Of a DNA stretch of 43,207 bases, positions 33,944 through 43,205 are shown one piece after another. The DNA lies in the NCBI GenBank assembly GCA_021732215.1, contig JAKFVL010000030.1, forward strand, positions 1 to 43,207, written 5' to 3'. The translations under genes were made by a program, and so were the position numbers. The notes beneath the pieces were generated by a model. That model made no database searches, was not told where the DNA came from, and saw only the letters and a list, made by a program, of their open reading frames with translations. The first letter of the stretch is position 1. The number at the start of each line of letters is the position of its first letter. This DNA comes from Hyphomicrobiales bacterium (GTDB lineage Bacteria; Pseudomonadota; Alphaproteobacteria; Rhizobiales; Xanthobacteraceae).

Positions 33944-34924
33944 TCAATTCGATGCCGCCGGCTGCCACAGCGCGAGCAGGCCATCGAGGCCAAGCCGATC
34001 CGCCGCGGCGACGACGCCGGTTTGCTCAAGCTGGCGCGCGAGCGCGCTCAGACCGACCGCATCGAGGACGACGGAGGTGGCCGCGCGCAGGAATGTCATG
34101 TCTCCGATTCTCGGCGTGAGCTTGAAATCGCGCACCGGCGTATCCGGAACGATCTTCTTCTGCGCAACGAGCCAGGCGATCGCGGTTTTCTCGTCGCCGA
34201 TCTGGTCGATCAGCTTGAGCTCGATGGCCTGACGCCCGGTAAACACCCGCCCATCGGCCACTTTATCGACCTGAGCTTCATCCATCGCACGGCGATTTTT
34301 GACCATACCGCGAAACCAAGCATAGGAATCCTTGACCAGCGCATCGAGCGCGGCACGCGCCTCGGGACTGGTCGGCTCATAGCCGTTCGGCGCAGCCTTC
34401 AGCGGCGAAGATTTCACTTCCTCGACTTTGACGCCGACGGTCTTCAGCAGCTCGGAGAAATTCGGAATCTGGAACAGCACGCCGATCGAACCGACCAGCG
34501 AGGTTTGCTGCGCGATGATCTGATCCGATGCAAGCGCCGCGATATAGCCGCCGGATGCCGCAAGCCCTTCGATGACGACGACCACCGGTTTCTTGGCTTT
34601 CAGGCGGAGCAGCGCATCGTGGAGTTGCTCGGAGCCCGCCGTGGTGCCGCCCGGAGAATTGATATGCACGATCACCGCCGGAGCCTTCGACGATTCCAGC
34701 CGCTCAAGCGCTGCGACGCGATCCTGATCGCTGCGGATCAGTCCGTTGATCTTGATCCGGGCGACCGCGGCCTTGCCGGTCAGGGCGTCGCGGCCGGCCG
34801 GCGTGGCCGCAAGCGCGACAGCCACGATGGCGACGATGACAGCGAGCACGGCGCTGACCCGCCAAAACGTCAGCTTGCGGCGGATCCTGCGGCGATCGAC
34901 GATTACGTCCGGTTCGAACGACAT
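33944..34924 (-). CDS. sppA: Signal peptide peptidase SppA (short, 36K type)
   Basis: SppA is an inner-membrane serine protease that digests leftover signal peptides. The 326-residue protein has an N-terminal membrane anchor (WRVSAVLAVIVAIVAVALA), then the ClpP/crotonase-like core: VIVHINSPGGTTAGSEQLHDAL, the catalytic Ser in EGLAASGGYIAALASD, and the general-base Lys probably in EEVKSSPLKAAPNGYEP. Start at ATG 34924; the previous codon is TTG. It lies between rpsA and ihfB, the common order in Rhizobiales. Confidence 0.93.
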   Translation of the reverse strand: MSFEPDVIVDRRRIRRKLTFWRVSAVLAVIVAIVAVALAATPAGRDALTGKAAVARIKINGLIRSDQDRVAALERLESSKAPAVIVHINSPGGTTAGSEQLHDALLRLKAKKPVVVVIEGLAASGGYIAALASDQIIAQQTSLVGSIGVLFQIPNFSELLKTVGVKVEEVKSSPLKAAPNGYEPTSPEARAALDALVKDSYAWFRGMVKNRRAMDEAQVDKVADGRVFTGRQAIELKLIDQIGDEKTAIAWLVAQKKIVPDTPVRDFKLTPRIGDMTFLRAATSVVLDAVGLSALARQLEQTGVVAAADRLGLDGLLALWQPAASN

Positions 34925-35098
34925 CAAATATCTCCCGATGGTGGCAAAGCGAACGCGGATACGACGCGAAGACAGCGATTGGTATGCCAGCCTGAGACTG
35001 TGAACGTATGTCCCCGACCGGCGTTGATATCCCGTTTTCAGGATGAATCAATTGCAATGCATCTTGAAGAAAACAAGGTCTCGGAAAAACAGCCAAGC

Positions 35099-35128
35099 AA
35101 AAAGGGGCTCCGGTATGACCGGAACCCC
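35099..35128 (-). terminator. Intrinsic terminator of rpsA
   Basis: On the minus strand the stem is GGGGTTCCGG / CCGGAGCCCC with one internal mismatch and a 5-base loop, followed by five T. It lies 42 bases after the rpsA stop. A smaller hairpin CCCGGC/GCCGGG at 35141-35158 lies between the stop and this stem. Confidence 0.85.
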
Positions 35129-35170
35129 TGATTTTACCGACCCGGCCTGCGTGCCGGGCCCGTCGGGACG

Positions 35171-36874
35171 TTACTTGTCGGTGCGCTGCTTGAGCGCGGT
35201 GCCGAGAATATCGCCAAGGGTCGCACCCGAATCGGATGAGCCGTACTGGGCGATGGCTTCCTTCTCTTCGGCGACTTCCAGCGCCTTGATCGAGACCTGC
35301 ACCTTGCGCGCCTTCTTGTCGAACTGAATGACGCGGGCATCGACTTTCTCGCCGACGGCGAAGCGTTCAGCACGCTGGTCGTTGCGGTCGCGGGCCAGTT
35401 CGGAGCGCTTGATGAAGGTGGTGAAGTCGGTGCCGGCGATCTTCACGTCGATGCCGCCTTCCTTCACCTCGATGATCTCGCAAGTCACGACAGCACCCTT
35501 CTTGACGTCGCCCGGTTCGGCGAACGGATCGCCTTCGAGCTGCTTGACGCCGAGCGAGATGCGCTCCTTCTCGACATCCACATCGAGCACCACGGCCTTG
35601 ACCATGTCGCCCTTCTTGAAGTTGTCGATGACCTGCTCGCCTGGCTGCTTCCAGTCGAGGTCGGACAGATGGACCATGCCGTCGACTTCGCCGTCGAGCC
35701 CCAAAAAGAGACCGAACTCGGTCTTGTTCTTGACTTCGCCTTCGACGACCGCGCCGACGGGATACTTCTCGACGAAGACTTCCCACGGATTGCGCATGGT
35801 CTGCTTGAGACCGAGCGAAATGCGGCGTTTGCTCGAATCGACTTCGAGCACCTGCACTTCCACTTCCTGCGAGGTCGAGACGATCTTGCCGGGATGCATG
35901 TTCTTTTTCGTCCACGACATTTCCGAGACGTGGATCAGGCCTTCGATGCCCGGCTCCAGTTCGACGAACGCGCCGTAGTCGGTGATGTTGGTGACGCGGC
36001 CGGTGAACTTCGAGTTCAGCGGATACTTCGCCTCGATGCCCTGCCACGGATCGTCCAGCAGTTGCTTCATGCCGAGCGAGATGCGGTGGGTCTCGTGGTT
36101 GATCTTGATGATCTTGACCTTCACCGTCTGGCCGATGGTGAGCACCTCGGTCGGATGGTTGACACGGCGCCACGCGATGTCGGTGACATGCAGCAGGCCG
36201 TCGATGCCGCCGAGATCGACGAACGCACCGTAGTCGGTGATGTTCTTGACCACGCCGTCAATGACCTGACCCTCTTCAAGGTTCTGCACCAGTTCCTGAC
36301 GCTGTTCGGCGCGGGTCTCTTCGAGAACCGTGCGGCGCGACACCACGATGTTGCCGCGACGGCGATCCATCTTGAGAATCTGGAACGGCTGCGAGTTGTT
36401 CATCAGCGGACCGACGTCGCGGATCGGACGGATGTCCACCTGCGAACGCGGCAGGAAGGCGACCGCGCCATCCAGATCGACGGTAAAGCCGCCCTTGACC
36501 TGGTTGAAGATGACGCCGTGCACCTTCTCGTTATTGTTGAAGGCCTTCTCGAGCTTGCCCCAGCTTTCCTCGCGGCGCGCCTTGTCGCGCGAGAGCACGG
36601 CTTCGCCAAGCGCGTTTTCGATACGGTCGAGGAACACCTCGACTTCGTCGCCGACCTTCAGCTGGCTCTCACGGCCAGGACCTGCGAATTCGCGCAACGC
36701 GACGCGGCCCTCGGTCTTCAGGCCGACGTCGATGACGGCCATGTCTTTCTCGATCGCAACAACCTTGCCCTTGATGACAGAGCTTTCCTGGAGGTTGCCG
36801 CCCGCGAATGACTCATCGAGCATCGCGGCGAAATCTTCGCGGGTCGGATTATAAGAAGAAGCAGTCGAAGCCAT
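35171..36874 (-). CDS. rpsA: 30S ribosomal protein S1
   Basis: S1 binds mRNA leaders and helps load structured transcripts on the 30S subunit. The 567-residue protein contains six S1 (OB-fold) repeats, each recognisable by a G-x-V start and F-V/F-L-x-L-G core: SVIKGKVVAIEKDMAVIDV, VHGVIFNQVKGGFTVDL, VIDGVVKNITDYGAFVDLG, FTGRVTNITDYGAFVEL, VVEGEVKNKTEFGLFLGL, and VVTCEIIEVKEGGIDVKI. The ATG at 36874 is chosen since it has GGAGAAC upstream; an ATG at 36928 would add 18 residues. Ends with a helical tail. The aroA-cmk-rpsA order is conserved widely. Confidence 0.97.
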   Translation of the reverse strand: MASTASSYNPTREDFAAMLDESFAGGNLQESSVIKGKVVAIEKDMAVIDVGLKTEGRVALREFAGPGRESQLKVGDEVEVFLDRIENALGEAVLSRDKARREESWGKLEKAFNNNEKVHGVIFNQVKGGFTVDLDGAVAFLPRSQVDIRPIRDVGPLMNNSQPFQILKMDRRRGNIVVSRRTVLEETRAEQRQELVQNLEEGQVIDGVVKNITDYGAFVDLGGIDGLLHVTDIAWRRVNHPTEVLTIGQTVKVKIIKINHETHRISLGMKQLLDDPWQGIEAKYPLNSKFTGRVTNITDYGAFVELEPGIEGLIHVSEMSWTKKNMHPGKIVSTSQEVEVQVLEVDSSKRRISLGLKQTMRNPWEVFVEKYPVGAVVEGEVKNKTEFGLFLGLDGEVDGMVHLSDLDWKQPGEQVIDNFKKGDMVKAVVLDVDVEKERISLGVKQLEGDPFAEPGDVKKGAVVTCEIIEVKEGGIDVKIAGTDFTTFIKRSELARDRNDQRAERFAVGEKVDARVIQFDKKARKVQVSIKALEVAEEKEAIAQYGSSDSGATLGDILGTALKQRTDK

Positions 36875-37319
36875 TTGTTCTCCACATGCGGGATCTTGCC
36901 GGCCGTTCGGGTTGACGAACGCTTCCATCGCTCAGGGCCAAAGGTCCGCAACCCTTGACGACCGCCACGCAAATCATTGCGGAGCGGGCCGGCAGCATGC
37001 CTGCGCGATCGAAACGGTGATGAAATCCGGAGCCGGAACGAGTAAATTTACGCGCGTAAGGCCAGAAGCGGGCTGATCCTCCAATGACGGCAGGGGCTTC
37101 ACCGCCTGCCGGCCCGCTCGGACGGCCTCGACAACGTCGAAGTCAGCCCGGACGCCGCGGATATACCCTTCGGGACAAGGCCGGGCAAGGCTGAATCCGC
37201 AGGCAGGACCGCTTCGGAAGGCCCTCAGTATCGTCATGTCAATTCATTAAGCCCGTTTTTCAAGCATCCATTGACCGCTTTTGCCGAAACGGAATGGATC
37301 AATCTGGCCAGGAGCAATC
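36875..37319. other. 445-base region upstream of rpsA, no confident gene
   Basis: This should hold the rpsA leader and promoter. On the minus strand a perfect TTGACA lies at 37242-37237, but I see no good -10 box 16-18 bases downstream. A frame of 87 codons (36974-37237, minus) has no RBS and no family-like sequence. No repeat element or riboswitch-like structure is evident by eye. Confidence 0.5.
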
Positions 37320-37538
37320 ATGGAACCGGCATTTAAGGGGTTTTGGGGCATCATGTCCGCACTCAGAAAGAGGGGAATGCCGATGCTCAGAGTCATGTTT
37401 CTTTTTGCGTTCGTCGTTCTCGGTGGCGAGATGATTTACGCAGTGCTGCCGGCATCGCCGCAGACCCATCGGGATTTCAGCAACATCATCACGCCGAACC
37501 GCGTGCATGCTCAATCGAATTTCGCAGCGAACGGTTGA
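37320..37538 (+). CDS. Possible small single-pass membrane protein, 72 residues
   Basis: The ATG at 37320 has an excellent Shine-Dalgarno, AGGAG, five bases upstream. The peptide has one hydrophobic stretch (LRVMFLFAFVVLGGEMIYAVL, about residues 23-43) with positively charged residues before it (SALRKRGMPM), then a polar tail (PASPQTHRDFSNIITPNRVH). A weak TTGACC lies at 37271-37276. It is the only plus-strand gene candidate inside the long minus-strand block and is divergent from rpsA. I do not recognise a family. The alternative is that it is non-coding. Confidence 0.5.
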   Translation: MEPAFKGFWGIMSALRKRGMPMLRVMFLFAFVVLGGEMIYAVLPASPQTHRDFSNIITPNRVHAQSNFAANG

Positions 37539-37562
37539 AGCCGATCTGACCTGGTGCGTTGA

Positions 37563-38192
37563 CTAGCGCGACGCGCGGACTTTTTCGACGATCGCAATAG
37601 CAGCCTTCACGCCTCCTTCGATATCCAGATTTGAGTTATCGAGTTCGTGGGCATCGTTCGCGCGCTTGAGTGGCGCAGCGGCGCGGTTGCGGTCGCGCTC
37701 GTCCCGCCTGAGGATATCGGCGAGCACAGCTGCTTCGTCAGCAGCCTCGCCGCGCCCATGCATTTCCAGCGCGCGGCGGCGTGCGCGCACCTCCGGAGCG
37801 GCCACGACGAAGATCTTCACGTCGGCATCGGGACAGATCACGGTTCCGATATCGCGCCCGTCGAGCACGGCGCCCGGAGGACCGGCAGCGAAACTGCGCT
37901 GAAACGCCAGCAGGGCATCGCGCACCCGCGGCAATGCAGAAACAACCGATGCCGCCTCACCGACGGCTTGCGACTTGAGCGCCGGATCGCCGAACAGGCC
38001 CGGATCGAGCGCCTGGGCGATCGCGGCCGCGCGCGTCTCGTCAGTCAGCACCGCACCAGCATCGAGCATCGCTTTGGCAACCGCGCGGTAGATCAAACCT
38101 GTGTCGAGATGGCGATATCCGTAATGCGCCGCGAGGCGCTTGCCGAGAGTGCCTTTGCCCGATGCGGCGGGGCCATCGATCGCGATGATCAT
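37563..38192 (-). CDS. cmk: Cytidylate kinase
   Basis: Cmk phosphorylates CMP and dCMP with ATP. The 209-residue P-loop kinase opens [21 protein letters not shown] (Walker A). [14 protein letters not shown] contains the nucleotide-binding segment, [21 protein letters not shown] is the LDGRDIGT signature, and [19 protein letters not shown] is the lid with Arg residues. Its ATG overlaps the aroA stop in ATGA, so they are coupled. The stop is about 690 bases from rpsA. Confidence 0.96.
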   Translation of the reverse strand: MIIAIDGPAASGKGTLGKRLAAHYGYRHLDTGLIYRAVAKAMLDAGAVLTDETRAAAIAQALDPGLFGDPALKSQAVGEAASVVSALPRVRDALLAFQRSFAAGPPGAVLDGRDIGTVICPDADVKIFVVAAPEVRARRRALEMHGRGEAADEAAVLADILRRDERDRNRAAAPLKRANDAHELDNSNLDIEGGVKAAIAIVEKVRASR

Positions 38193-39526
38193 GCGAACTC
38201 GGCTCCCAGCCTGCGCATCATCGGAATGAAGTCCGGGAAACTTGTCGCGATAAACCCGACGTCATCGACACCGACCGATTTGTCCGACGCCAAACCCATG
38301 ACCAGCGCCGACATGGCGATGCGGTGATCCATGTGGGTGGCGACAATACCGCCGCCCTGCACATGGCCGCGGCCCTCGACGATCATGTCGTCACCGGAAA
38401 TCTCGACCCGAACGCCGTTGACGCGCAGCATCGCGGCGGTCGCCTCGAGCCGGTCGGATTCCTTGACCCGCAGCTCCTGCAAGCCGCGCATGATCGTGGT
38501 GCCTTCGGCGAATGCGGCAGCGACCGCCAGCACAAGATATTCGTCGATCATCGACGGCGCACGTTCCGGCGGGATTTCGACCCCGCGCAACTGCGATGCG
38601 CGGATGCGGAAGTCGGCCATCGGCTCGCCACCCTCGCCGCGCAGGTCTATCTCATCGATTGCGCCGCCCATTTCGCGCAGCGTCGTGATCAGCCCTGTTC
38701 GCAGCGGATTGGTCATCACGTCGGTCAGCATGATCTCCGAGCCAGGAACGATCAGCGCGGCCACCATCGGAAAAGCCGCAGATGACGGATCGGCTGGCAC
38801 GACGACATCGACGCCATGCAATTCGGGCTGTCCCTTCAGATCGATGCGGCGTCCATGCACGCCTTCGGGCGTCGTCGTGATGGATGCGCCGAACTGTTTC
38901 ATCATCAGTTCGGTGTGATCCCGGCTCGCTTCATTTTCGATCACGGTCGTCACGCCGGGCGCCGACAGGCCCGCCAGCAGCACCGCGGACTTGATCTGCG
39001 CCGACGCCACCGGCGTTCGGTAGACAATCGGGATCGGATCGCGTGCGCCATTGAGTGTCAGCGGCAGCTTTCCGCTCCCGGCTTTGTCTTCCGCGCGGCA
39101 ACCCATCAACTCAAGCGGATCGAGCACGCGCCGCATCGGCCGCGAACGCAGGCTGGCATCGCCGTCGAATGTCGCCGTGATCGGACAACCCGCCACCGCG
39201 CCCATGGCGAGCCTGCAACCGGTGCCGGAATTGCCGAAGTCGAGCGGCTTGCCGGGCTGCGCGAACCCGGCCACACCCACCCCGTTGACCGACCACGCGG
39301 TATTGCCGGTACGCTCGACCTTTGCCCCGAGCGCGGCCATCGCCTTGGCTGTGTTGAGCACGTCCTCGCCCTCAAGCAGGCCGGAGATCGAGGTCCGGCC
39401 CACGGCCAGAGCGCCCAGAATGAGGGCACGATGGGAGATCGACTTGTCGCCCGGCACGCGCGCAACCCCGGTCAAAGCCGGACTCTGGCGCGCCTGAAGC
39501 GGCGTCGGGATGGGAGATTGTGTCAA
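38189..39526 (-). CDS. aroA: 3-phosphoshikimate 1-carboxyvinyltransferase (EPSP synthase), class II-like
   Basis: AroA transfers enolpyruvyl from PEP to shikimate-3-phosphate, the sixth step of the chorismate pathway and the glyphosate target. The 445-residue protein has [52 protein letters not shown] and [17 protein letters not shown], matching Agrobacterium CP4-type class II enzymes. The PEP loop reads [12 protein letters not shown], with Gly where CP4 has the tolerance-linked Ala100. The start is TTG at 39526: an in-frame TAA lies 12 bases upstream and AGG is at a good distance. It is divergent from the FYDLN-acid gene. Confidence 0.94.
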   Translation of the reverse strand: MTQSPIPTPLQARQSPALTGVARVPGDKSISHRALILGALAVGRTSISGLLEGEDVLNTAKAMAALGAKVERTGNTAWSVNGVGVAGFAQPGKPLDFGNSGTGCRLAMGAVAGCPITATFDGDASLRSRPMRRVLDPLELMGCRAEDKAGSGKLPLTLNGARDPIPIVYRTPVASAQIKSAVLLAGLSAPGVTTVIENEASRDHTELMMKQFGASITTTPEGVHGRRIDLKGQPELHGVDVVVPADPSSAAFPMVAALIVPGSEIMLTDVMTNPLRTGLITTLREMGGAIDEIDLRGEGGEPMADFRIRASQLRGVEIPPERAPSMIDEYLVLAVAAAFAEGTTIMRGLQELRVKESDRLEATAAMLRVNGVRVEISGDDMIVEGRGHVQGGGIVATHMDHRIAMSALVMGLASDKSVGVDDVGFIATSFPDFIPMMRRLGAEFA

Positions 39527-39671
39527 GAAAACGGTCCTTTACGCGGATGGCGCTCTACCATGCAGAATGCGGCCCGTCACGCGGGCCGCTGCCCGCAATG
39601 CGCTATTGACACTGGCGTCGCAACTAGCCAAGTGAAGCACCGTTTTTCAAAGAATTCTCCAGGATTCCACC

Positions 39672-40079
39672 GTGGCCAAATCCGATCTCGGAACCAAGCG
39701 AATCTGTCCGACGACAGGCAAGAAATTTTACGATCTGAACAAGACCCCGGTGATCTCGCCCTATACCGGCGAGGTGGTGCCGATTGCGCCGATCGCACCG
39801 CCGCGCGGGCGCGCCGCTGCTGCGGCTGCCGCCGCTGCGCCTGAGGCCGCACCGGAAGTTGCTGAGACCGAAGAGTTGGTGTCGCTCGAGGAGGCTGATG
39901 CCGAAGAGAACACCGGCAAGGTCGCAGCTGCGCTACCGGAAAGCGAAGACGATATCGAAGTCGACGAGACGCTCGATGACGACGACGACGATGACTCGAC
40001 CTTCATCGCCGAGGACGAGGATGAAGACGAGGACGTGACCGACATCATCGGTGACGTGTCCGGCGACGAAGAGGCTTGA
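39672..40079 (+). CDS. FYDLN-acid domain protein (TIGR02300 family)
   Basis: A 135-residue protein of the alphaproteobacterial family named for its FYDLN motif followed by an acidic region. The first 40 residues (DLGTKRICPTTGKKFYDLN...SPYTGEV) are the conserved part and resemble half of a zinc-ribbon, with one Cys. An Ala/Pro-rich hinge follows, then a strongly acidic tail with DDDDDDD and EDEDEDED. Start is GTG at 39672 with AGGA upstream. It is divergent from aroA. Function is unknown; the acidic tail suggests a binding role to basic proteins, which is only inference. Confidence 0.9.
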   Translation: MAKSDLGTKRICPTTGKKFYDLNKTPVISPYTGEVVPIAPIAPPRGRAAAAAAAAAPEAAPEVAETEELVSLEEADAEENTGKVAAALPESEDDIEVDETLDDDDDDDSTFIAEDEDEDEDVTDIIGDVSGDEEA

Positions 40080-40142
40080 GATCAAACGGGAAGTGTGATT
40101 TTTCACGGGAATTCAAGCTAGTATCTGCCGCGTTTGGAATTC

Positions 40143-40218
<76 letters not shown>

Positions 40219-40418
40219 GCCTTCGCCTGAAGGGCGGAGGCGGGCGCATACGATACGTCAAGCAGCGCACGCATTTCACCATGCAAACCTTTGCAGAATT
40301 GCGCGCTACCGTTGCGCTGGCGTCGCGTGACATTTCATGCACATAGCGCTTCAACGTCGCACCGGCGCATCAGCCGCAGAAAATAACGTCTGACAAAACG
40401 AAGCCAAGGTTTGGAAAC

Positions 40419-41618
40419 ATGACTCTACCAGAGCCGGGGGCCATCGCAGGGCTGCGCGTGATCGATCTGTCGCGCGTGCTTGGCGGCCCCTACTGCACGC
40501 AAATCCTCGCCGACCACGGCGCCGACATCATCAAGGTCGAACCGCCGGCCGGCGACGAGACGCGCGACTGGGGCCCTCCGTTTCACGAGGACGACGCCGC
40601 CTATTTCATCGGCACCAACCGCAACAAGCGCTCGATCGGCCTCGATCTCGCATCCGAAGGCGGCCGCACGGTGCTGATGCGGATGCTCGAAGACGCCGAC
40701 GTGCTGATCGAGAACTTCAAGCCCGGCACGCTCGACAAATGGGGCATAGGCAACGATATGCTGCGCGCGAAATTTCCGCAGCTCATTCACTGCCGCATCT
40801 CCGGCTTCGGCGGCGACGGTCCGCACGGCGGCCACCCCGGCTATGACGCAATCATCCAGTCGATGGTCGGCTTGATGTCAGCGACCGGTTCGCAGGAAAG
40901 CGGCCCGACGCGCATCGGCGTGGCGCTCGTCGATATGACGACCGGCCTCTACGCCTGCGTCGGAATTCTGATGGCGCTGGCCGAGCGTGCGAAGTCGGGT
41001 CTCGGCCAGTTCGTCGAAGCGACGCTGTTCGAGACGGGCCTCGCGATCATGCATCCGCACACGGCTAACTTCTTCATGCACGGCAAGCCGCCCGCGCTGA
41101 CCGGCAACGAGCATCCGAACCTCTATCCCTATTCGGTGTTCGCGGCCCGCGACGGCAACATCTTTATGGGCGTCGGCAACGACGGCACTTTCCGCAAGCT
41201 GTGCAGCGAACTCGGCAAGCCGGAACTTGGCGCCGATCCGCGATTCGCCCGCAACCGCGACCGCGTCGTCAACCGCAACGAACTGCGCTCCGAACTGGAA
41301 GCGATCCTGAAGCAGCACGACGCCGAGCCGATGTGCCGCCGCCTGCTGGCCGCAGGCCTTCCTGCGGGGCCGGTGCAGTCGATCGACAAGGTGCTGGCCA
41401 ATCCGCATGTCGCCCATCGCGGCGATGTGATCGAGAAGGACTGGTACAAGGGCATCGCCTCGCCAGTCCGTTTCGATCGCACCAAGGCCAGCCTGCGCCA
41501 CGTTCCGCCGAAGTTCAGCGAGCACGCCGACGCGATCCTGGGCGAGTTCGGCTATTCCAGCGATGAGATCGGCAAGCTGGTCGCTTCGGGCGTGGTCGCC
41601 CGCGAACGCAAGCGCTGA
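40419..41618 (+). CDS. CaiB/BaiF-type (class III) CoA-transferase
   Basis: A 399-residue family III CoA-transferase, which moves CoA between carboxylic acids (formyl-CoA:oxalate, carnitine and related). Family landmarks: GLRVIDLSRVLGGPYCTQILAD, GADIIKVEPPAGDETRDW, FIGTNRNKRSIGLDL, ADVLIENFKPGTLDKWG, RISGFGGDGPH. The catalytic Asp is Asp172 in GVALVDMTTGLYA. The substrate cannot be read from the sequence and no neighbouring acyl-CoA enzyme helps. No RBS of note; the ATG gives the usual N-terminus. Confidence 0.88.
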   Translation: MTLPEPGAIAGLRVIDLSRVLGGPYCTQILADHGADIIKVEPPAGDETRDWGPPFHEDDAAYFIGTNRNKRSIGLDLASEGGRTVLMRMLEDADVLIENFKPGTLDKWGIGNDMLRAKFPQLIHCRISGFGGDGPHGGHPGYDAIIQSMVGLMSATGSQESGPTRIGVALVDMTTGLYACVGILMALAERAKSGLGQFVEATLFETGLAIMHPHTANFFMHGKPPALTGNEHPNLYPYSVFAARDGNIFMGVGNDGTFRKLCSELGKPELGADPRFARNRDRVVNRNELRSELEAILKQHDAEPMCRRLLAAGLPAGPVQSIDKVLANPHVAHRGDVIEKDWYKGIASPVRFDRTKASLRHVPPKFSEHADAILGEFGYSSDEIGKLVASGVVARERKR

Positions 41619-41801
41619 CCATCAGGCAGCCGGGCATGGGCAGCATATGCCTGCGCCCGGCTTCGCATGTCGTCCCCGCCCGCCGTGGCAGGTTTTTGCC
41701 CTTCCAACGCTGCCTGAGCGCCGGTACCATTATAGTCAACGGCACGTCATACAGCGCTGCTAGCGCATAACGAATTCATGACGGCATCAGGGAGATCACC
41801 A

Positions 41802-43130
41802 ATGAATTTCCGGCAAATCGGCTTTGGCCTTACGGCTACGGCACTAGCGGCTTCGGCGCTTGTGGCGCTGGCTTCCCCCGCACACGCAGTGACGGAGATC
41901 CAGTGGTGGCACGCGATGACCGGCGGCAACAACGACATCGTCAACAAGCTCGCCAGCGATTTCAATGCCAGCCAGTCCGATTACAAGGTCATCCCGACGT
42001 TCAAGGGCAGCTATCCCGACACCATGAACGCCGGTATCGCTGCGTTCCGCGCGGGCAATGCCCCGCACATCATTCAGGTGTTTGAAGTCGGCACCGCGAC
42101 CATGATGAGCGCGACCGGCGCGATCAAGCCCGTGCACGTCCTGATGAAGGAGGCCGGCGAACAATTCGATCCCAAGGCCTATCTCCCCGCGATCACCGGC
42201 TACTACTCCACATCGAAGGGCGACATGCTGTCGTTCCCGTTCAACTCGTCTTCGACGGTGATGTGGATCAACCTCGACGAACTCAAGAAGGCGGGCGTCG
42301 CGGAGATTCCGAAGACCTGGCCCGACGTGTTCGACGCGGCCAAGAAGCTGAAGGCGGCCGGCCACACCACCTGCGGCTTTTCCAACGCCTGGGCGAGCTG
42401 GGTTCACATCGAGCAGTTCTCCGCTTGGCACAATATCGCGATCGGAACCAAGGCGAACGGCCTCGACGGCTTTGACACCGAACTGAAATTCAACTCGCCG
42501 CTGCATGTGAAGCATCTGCAGAACCTGATCGACCTGCAAAAGGACAAGACCTACGATTATGCGGGCCGTGCCAACGCCAGCGAGAGCCGGTTTGCCTCCG
42601 GCGAATGCGCGATCTTCCTCACATCGTCGGGCTACTACGCCACCGCAAAGGCGACGGCCAAGTTCGAGTTCACATCGGCTCCGATGCCTTACTATCCCGA
42701 CGCCGCAGGCGCGCCGCAAAATTCGATCATTGGCGGAGCTTCGCTGTGGGTGATGGGCGGCAAGAAACCTGATGAATACAAGGGCGTCGCGAAGTTCTTC
42801 ACCTTCCTGTCCGACACCAACCGTCAGGCCAAGCTGCATCAGGAATCCGGCTACCTTCCGATCACCAAGGCGGCCTACGAGAAAACCAAGACCGATGGCT
42901 TCTACGAGAAGAATCCGACGTTGCAGACCCCGCTGAAAGAACTCACCAACAAGGAGCCCACCGAGAATTCACGCGGTCTGCGCTTCGGCAACATGGTGCA
43001 GATGCGCGATCTGTGGGCTGAAGAGATCGAGGCTGCGCTGGCGGGTCAGAAGACGGCTCAACAGGCGCTGGATGCGGCGGTCGCACGCGGCAACGCCATG
43101 TTACGCACCTTCGAGAAGACCGCGAAGTAG
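41802..43130 (+). CDS. ugpB: Sn-glycerol-3-phosphate-type ABC transporter substrate-binding protein (UgpB-like)
   Basis: A 442-residue periplasmic solute-binding protein. Start at 41802 has AGGGAGA upstream and opens a signal peptide (FGLTATALAASALVALASPAHA, cleaved after AHA). The mature protein begins TEIQWWHAMTGGNNDIVNKL, very like UgpB, with FNSSSTVMWINLDELKKAG and ASGECAIFLTSSG further on. UgpB binds glycerol-3-phosphate or glycerophosphodiesters. The permease and ATPase genes (ugpA, ugpE, ugpC) would be expected beyond the end of the window. Ligand assignment rests on overall similarity; another sugar-phosphate is possible. Confidence 0.88.
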   Translation: MNFRQIGFGLTATALAASALVALASPAHAVTEIQWWHAMTGGNNDIVNKLASDFNASQSDYKVIPTFKGSYPDTMNAGIAAFRAGNAPHIIQVFEVGTATMMSATGAIKPVHVLMKEAGEQFDPKAYLPAITGYYSTSKGDMLSFPFNSSSTVMWINLDELKKAGVAEIPKTWPDVFDAAKKLKAAGHTTCGFSNAWASWVHIEQFSAWHNIAIGTKANGLDGFDTELKFNSPLHVKHLQNLIDLQKDKTYDYAGRANASESRFASGECAIFLTSSGYYATAKATAKFEFTSAPMPYYPDAAGAPQNSIIGGASLWVMGGKKPDEYKGVAKFFTFLSDTNRQAKLHQESGYLPITKAAYEKTKTDGFYEKNPTLQTPLKELTNKEPTENSRGLRFGNMVQMRDLWAEEIEAALAGQKTAQQALDAAVARGNAMLRTFEKTAK

Positions 43131-43176
43131 ATTGGTCGAAATGCTTCCAGCAACGAGGTCGCGGCGATGAACCACT

Positions 43177-43205
43177 CCCCTCCCCCCGCTTGCGGCGGGG
43201 AGGGG
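43177..43205. repeat. Palindromic repeat at the window end, probably partial
   Basis: CCCCTCCCC / GGGGAGGGG stem (43177-43205) with inner CGC-tt-GCG, the same theme as the elements at 899-1031 and 8870-9002. It starts 46 bases after the ugpB stop. The element may continue past the end of the window. Confidence 0.65.

Noticed and set aside
36974-37237. 87-codon frame on the minus strand upstream of rpsA
   Set aside because: No ribosome site, no hydrophobic or motif-like features; more likely the rpsA leader.
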